In this document: positions 60,296 through 64,000 of the stretch, one piece after another
Layout: every line of letters starts with the position of its first letter
Position numbering within the stretch: position 1 is the stretch's first letter
NCBI GenBank assembly: GCA_965248255.1
Contig: CBDFIW010000003.1
Span: forward strand, 2,356,001-2,420,000
Length of the DNA stretch: 64,000 bases
Direction: 5' to 3'
From: JAKZVK01 sp965248255
Lineage (GTDB): Bacteria; Acidobacteriota; Terriglobia; Bryobacterales; UBA6623
Translations under genes and position numbers: made by a program
Notes under the pieces: model-generated
The model's input: only the letters and a program-made list of their open reading frames with translations
What the model was told of the DNA's origin: nothing
Databases searched by the model: none

Positions 60296-61513
60296 ATGGC
60301 GTTGGTCACCCGCCGAATCTTTCTAGCCGGACTGTCGCCTCTTACCGCTGCCACAAGGCGCTCCACCGGCAGACGGTCCCGTGTCCCGTCCCGCTCGGCC
60401 GTCTTCCCTGATCCCCTGACCGAGCGCCTCAAGTGGCGGCTCACCGATCCTGATGTACTGCACCACCTGCCGCACTACCACCATCGTTTCATCGCCCGGA
60501 ACAACTCTTTCATGCTCGTCGCCTCCGAGCGAACCGGCTCGCGCCAGATTTACCGATTGCGCTTGCCTAAGGGCGACATGGTCCAACTGACCGATGGGCC
60601 GGGCGTTCATTCCTATTCACCAACCTTTCACCCCAAAGAGAAGAACTTCTTTCTCCTCCAGGGCAACGAGCTGAAGAGGCTCTCGACCAAGAACGGTCGC
60701 GAGCGGCGCATCTACCGCAGCGAGCCGGGTTGGCGCATGACCGGCCACTTGAGCGTTTCGAGCGGCGCACGCTACGCCGCGGTGGTTGAGATGAAGGAAG
60801 AGGACTGGGTCGACGACGGTTTCGAGCAACAGTTCAGGGCGCGCCCGCGTTGCCGCATTCAAGTCGTCGATCTTCGCGGCGGCCGTGCCGAATTCCTCAT
60901 TCAGGAAAACCAGTGGCTGGCGCACCCGCAGTTTCGGCCGCGTTCGAGGGACGTGCTTTACTGCCACGAGGGCCCCTGGGGCCAGGTTGATGCACGACTG
61001 TGGCTCATGAGCCCGGCCGCGAAGCTTCCCAAGAACCTCCGTCCGCGCCAGGGTGAGGAGCAGCTTGGCCACGAGTACTGGTCGGGGTTCGGACATGAGG
61101 TCTGTTACGTCTTCTATCCCGATGCCTCAGGCCGAGGGGCCAGCGTGCGGTGCGTGAACACAAGCAACGGCCGGGAACGGCTCCTTTCGCGTTGTACGAG
61201 ATTCGGGTGGCTGACGGGCAACCACGACAACTCGGCAATCACCGGCGCGAGCCGCAGCCTGGCGGGCCCCAACATCTATGTTCTGTTTCCGCGGCTGCGG
61301 CGCGAGGTCACGGTCTGCGAACACGATTCAAGTGCCAAGCCGTACCCGATCGCCGGCACCGACGGCACGGACCCTTTCGCGGCGTGTCCCGAGCCGGTCT
61401 TCTCGCCCGACAGCCAAATGATTTACTTCGTCAGTGATCGCGAAGGCAAACCCGCCATCTACCGCACCGGCGTGCCGGACCTGGTCGAAAAGACCGAACG
61501 CGCGCAGACATAA
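60296..61513 (+). CDS. Oligogalacturonate lyase-like (PL22) propeller, exported
   Basis: A 405-residue propeller. The N terminus VTRRIFLAGLSPLTAAT is a probable Tat signal. The family motif is strong here: HPQFRPRSRDVLYCHEGPWG with VDARLW after it, matching the region around the metal-binding His of oligogalacturonate lyases. Other blades include FHPKEKNFFLLQGNEL and FSPDSQMIYFVSDREGKP. The terminal HPSF element is replaced by PEPVFSP, which may reduce or change activity. Compared with the cytosolic paralogue at 22304, this one is exported and keeps HEGPW. It could act on pectin-derived or other uronate oligomers. Confidence 0.85.
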   Translation: MALVTRRIFLAGLSPLTAATRRSTGRRSRVPSRSAVFPDPLTERLKWRLTDPDVLHHLPHYHHRFIARNNSFMLVASERTGSRQIYRLRLPKGDMVQLTDGPGVHSYSPTFHPKEKNFFLLQGNELKRLSTKNGRERRIYRSEPGWRMTGHLSVSSGARYAAVVEMKEEDWVDDGFEQQFRARPRCRIQVVDLRGGRAEFLIQENQWLAHPQFRPRSRDVLYCHEGPWGQVDARLWLMSPAAKLPKNLRPRQGEEQLGHEYWSGFGHEVCYVFYPDASGRGASVRCVNTSNGRERLLSRCTRFGWLTGNHDNSAITGASRSLAGPNIYVLFPRLRREVTVCEHDSSAKPYPIAGTDGTDPFAACPEPVFSPDSQMIYFVSDREGKPAIYRTGVPDLVEKTERAQT

Positions 61514-61590
61514 GCGTGCCTTGGACTCAGGGAGCGAATGCTCGCCGTTCTGAGCAACATACCCCCTGCGCCGAAACTCCAAACACGATC

Positions 61591-62758
61591 TAGTGTAGTG
61601 CGTCAAGCAGATTGCACCTTATGCAGGGCGGCACGTCCGCGCTTGACTTTCTCGAGGATGTCGGAGGCGGTCGCGGTCCAGATGAAGGGCGTGGGATGCC
61701 CGTTGTGCTGGGCGATGTAGTCGTCAATGGCGGCGACGAGCTCGTCCACGCTGCGAAACACGCCGCGGCGCAGGCGCTTGACGGTGAGATCGCGAAAGAA
61801 TCGCTCGACCATGTTCAGCCACGACGCCGAGGTCGGGGTGAAATGAATGTGGAAGCGCGGGTGACGATCGAGCCAACGCTTCACAGCGGCATGCTTGTGG
61901 GTGGCATAGTTGTCCACGATGAGATGAAGCTGTTTGTCCTTGGGAGTGCGGCGGTCAATTAAGCGCAGGAAGCGCAGCCATTCCTGGTGGCTGTGTCGGG
62001 GCATGCACTCGGCGATCACGCTGCCGTCAAGGCTGTTGAGCGCCGCAAACAGGGTGGTCGTGCCGTTGCGCTTGTAATCGTGGGTCATCGTTTGGCCGCG
62101 TCCCTTTTTGAGCGGCAGGCCGGGCTGGGTGCGATCGAGGGCTTGGATTTGGGACTTCTCATCGAGCGAGAGAACCAGAGCATGCTCAGGCGGATTGAGA
62201 TAGAGTCCGACGATGTCGTCGAGTTTCTCGGCGAAACGCGGGTCATTGCTGAGCTTGAGGGTCTTGACGCGGTGGGGCTTGAGGCCATGGGCGCGCCAAA
62301 TCCGTCCCACGGTGGAAGCGCTGACGCCGGCCGCGGCGGCCATGGTGCGGCGGCTCCAGTGGGTGGCGTTGGACGGTTTCTCGCGGGTGGTCTTGTGGAT
62401 GATCTGCTGTACTTTCTGCTTCGAGACGGCAGGTTTACGACCGGGCCGTGGGGCGTCTTTTGCAATGCCGGCGATGCTGCTTTCGAGAAAGCGCGTGCGC
62501 CAGCGGGCCACCAACTGCCGCGAGACACCGAGTTGTGCGGCGATCTGCTTATTCTCGAGACCGTCGGCGGCCAGCAGGGCAATCCTGGCTCGCAGGGCGA
62601 GACGAACGGCGACTTGGCGGCCGCGCGCGTAGCGGTCCAACTGCTTGCATTGCGCTGTGTTCAAAGTTACTGGTTGTGCTCTTCGCATCCCATGCCTCCT
62701 GTTAATAGAGACGATGGGAAGCCAATATAAGTTACATTATTTATGGTGCACTACACTA
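61591..62758 (-). mobile_element. IS630-family insertion sequence, copy 2
   Basis: A 1,168-bp unit with the same TAGTGTAGTGC ends and same orientation as copy 1 at 44153-45320. It inserted at a TA one base outside the TAG stop (62760-62762) of the M56/TonB gene, so that gene keeps its own stop. Confidence 0.92.
61603..62688 (-). CDS. IS630-family transposase, copy 2
   Basis: A 361-residue DDE transposase nearly identical to the one at 44165. The two residue differences are Ala for Val in RARIALLAADG and Leu for Phe in RVKTLKL. Catalytic Asp, Asp and Glu (LSLDEKSQ, LIVDNYATH, NMVERFFRD) are intact. The near identity implies recent movement of one copy. Confidence 0.95.
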   Translation of the reverse strand: MRRAQPVTLNTAQCKQLDRYARGRQVAVRLALRARIALLAADGLENKQIAAQLGVSRQLVARWRTRFLESSIAGIAKDAPRPGRKPAVSKQKVQQIIHKTTREKPSNATHWSRRTMAAAAGVSASTVGRIWRAHGLKPHRVKTLKLSNDPRFAEKLDDIVGLYLNPPEHALVLSLDEKSQIQALDRTQPGLPLKKGRGQTMTHDYKRNGTTTLFAALNSLDGSVIAECMPRHSHQEWLRFLRLIDRRTPKDKQLHLIVDNYATHKHAAVKRWLDRHPRFHIHFTPTSASWLNMVERFFRDLTVKRLRRGVFRSVDELVAAIDDYIAQHNGHPTPFIWTATASDILEKVKRGRAALHKVQSA

Positions 62759-62759
62759 G

Positions 62760-64000
62760 CTATCGCGACAACCTAAAGATGATATCTACCCGAGTCTTGA
62801 CCGTTACGGGCTCGCCGTTGAGCTTCGTAATCTTGTATTCCCATTGCTTGACCGCTTCCAGTGCGGCAGGCACAAGCAACGGATGGCCGGACTCGACATC
62901 GAGCTTCTCGACCGTACCGGTTTCGGTGATCGTGGCCCACAGGACGACCGTACCCTGTATCCCGGCCTGCCTTGCCAAGGGAGGATACTTGGGAGGGGGG
63001 ACTCTGCGAGCAAGCTCGGCGACGGCGCCGACAACACGGATCTGTCTCGGCGTCATGGGCTCACCGTGGGCCATTTGACCGCGCGGCAGGGAGAGATGCA
63101 TTGACAGCTTCTTCTGCCCGTCGTCTCCGGGCGCAGCCCTGAAGGCTAGACCGAGGTGTTGGTCAAAACGATCCACATAAGCCCTGACAACGCTGAACCG
63201 GCTTCGGGAGAGCGTATCACCGACGTTGAGGGGAAGATCGGCCAGTAGGGCCTCACGGCTCGCTTCGGACAATCCGCCGACAGAGATGCTCTCGACCGTT
63301 CCAAAGACCTCATCGTCGGTTTTGGAGTGCGGTCGTGGCCCACGTTCAGCAGGAAGGAGGAAGTTCAGTGTCACCAGCCGTTTCGAGGGGCGGGGCACGT
63401 CGTCCGAGTAGTGCCATTGCAGAACAGCCTGCAAAGCGACCGCCCTGAGTCCCGCGGGACCGCTGATGACATGCGCATCGTAGACATTGCCGTTCTCGCC
63501 GATGGCAACTTCGAGAGCAACCGGCCCTTCTATGCGATTGTCGCGCGCATCTTTGGGGTATCGCGGAGCGCTACGGTGCAGGAGCGGCTCTCCCTCATCA
63601 ATTCCGACCGTGGGGCGGGTTACTGCCTCCTGGGGCGCTGCCGCGGCGGAGAGTGGGAACGCTGCCGTGGCAACCCAGGTTGCGCCGGTGACAGCAGCGG
63701 CGAGAAAAACGAGACAAACGGCGATACCTTGTTTCGACATATTGGTCTCCTGGAGTAGGGATTCGACACGCAGATTGAGATGACGCCTTCGAAGAAATAG
63801 CGGCGCCGGGGTCAGGTCGAGATGCACGTCCGCGCCCGAGATCGTCATCAAAGCTTCCATGTAGGGTTCGCTTGATTGCGTCCAGTCGAGCACCTCGCGA
63901 TCGACAACCTGTTCGCGCGTCAGTTGGACTTGGCTGAGCACCCACCAGATCGCAGGATGGAACCACAGCAACACCCTGACTGTTTCCTCCGCGAGGGTGA
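62760..64000 (-). CDS. M56-type peptidase with two TonB C-terminal domains (5' part beyond window)
   Basis: The frame is open to the right edge, so the N terminus is missing. The visible start TLAEETVRVLLWFHPAIWW and REQVVDREVLD is the end of a BlaR1-like M56 membrane peptidase domain. A membrane helix (GIAVCLVFLAAAVTGATWV) follows. Two TonB-type C-terminal domains come next: one with APRYPKDARDNRIEGPVALEV, and one with PPPKYPPLARQAGIQGTVVLW near the end. Between them is a POTRA-like stretch (LPLNVGDTLSRSRFSVVRAY). The HEXXH catalytic site would lie outside the window. It probably senses or transmits a signal across the envelope; two TonB modules in one protein are unusual. Its stop is one base from IS630 copy 2. 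Confidence 0.82.
   Translation of the reverse strand, partial: TLAEETVRVLLWFHPAIWWVLSQVQLTREQVVDREVLDWTQSSEPYMEALMTISGADVHLDLTPAPLFLRRRHLNLRVESLLQETNMSKQGIAVCLVFLAAAVTGATWVATAAFPLSAAAAPQEAVTRPTVGIDEGEPLLHRSAPRYPKDARDNRIEGPVALEVAIGENGNVYDAHVISGPAGLRAVALQAVLQWHYSDDVPRPSKRLVTLNFLLPAERGPRPHSKTDDEVFGTVESISVGGLSEASREALLADLPLNVGDTLSRSRFSVVRAYVDRFDQHLGLAFRAAPGDDGQKKLSMHLSLPRGQMAHGEPMTPRQIRVVGAVAELARRVPPPKYPPLARQAGIQGTVVLWATITETGTVEKLDVESGHPLLVPAALEAVKQWEYKITKLNGEPVTVKTRVDIIFRLSR

Noticed and set aside
1..64000. tRNA, rRNA or CRISPR arrays
   Set aside because: No cloverleaf, rRNA-like stretch or regularly spaced direct repeat was found by eye; a covariance search would be decisive.

Overview
The window is a GC-rich, gene-dense bacterial chromosome segment, most likely from an Acidobacteriota member and perhaps close to Bryobacterales/Solibacter. 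The best evidence is the secreted VWFA-related protein at 45626-46663, a family largely confined to that phylum. Supporting it are a DUF1549/DUF1553-type cytochrome protein, tandem Tat-exported SelA-like proteins, many secreted PQQ-type beta-propellers and a TonB-domain protein attached to an M56-type peptidase. The class-level placement is inference. I found no rRNA, tRNA or CRISPR array.

Layout. 1-7.2 kb (minus strand): an NtrC-type response regulator (cut by the window edge) with its CHASE2 histidine kinase, a NDUFAF7-like methyltransferase coupled to a small gene, and a large membrane protein broken by a frameshift. 7.2-15.2 kb (plus): three secreted beta-propellers, an adenylate-forming enzyme without its C-terminal domain, an iron-dependent alcohol dehydrogenase and an intercalated VapBC pair. 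15.5-22.2 kb (minus): an ACE-like M2 peptidase, then ruvX-mltG-hypothetical-comEC, with comEC frameshifted near its N terminus. 22.3-33.2 kb: a cytosolic PL22-like propeller, three Tat-exported SelA-like PLP proteins sharing a C-terminal beta-rich module, a Tat-exported TIM-barrel isomerase and a 971-residue cytochrome-type protein.

33.6-40.3 kb: a probable catabolic locus (acyl-CoA ligase, SDR, enolase-superfamily dehydratase, AstE/AspA-type deacylase, PhyH dioxygenase) next to an IclR regulator. 40.4-45.3 kb: an ISNCY-type element that truncated an endonuclease/exonuclease/phosphatase gene, then RNase J with an IS630 copy sitting in its stop codon. 45.6-52.5 kb: VWFA protein, NikR and a Gld-type ABC operon. 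52.5-61.5 kb: sialidase, sugar isomerase, a decayed IS5 element, Gfo/Idh oxidoreductase with a small Cys-rich membrane protein, a nitrilase-family amidase, a group II PLP decarboxylase and a Tat-exported PL22-like protein. 61.6-64 kb: a near-identical second IS630 copy and a truncated M56/TonB gene.

Recurring themes are Tat export of redox and carbohydrate proteins (six candidate substrates), uptake and breakdown of sugar acids and glycans, and a heavy load of short palindromic repeats and IS elements, several lying exactly at gene ends. The strongest candidate for something undescribed is the set of three exported SelA-like enzymes with their unnamed C-terminal module. Second is the locus of adenylating enzyme, alcohol dehydrogenase and propellers.
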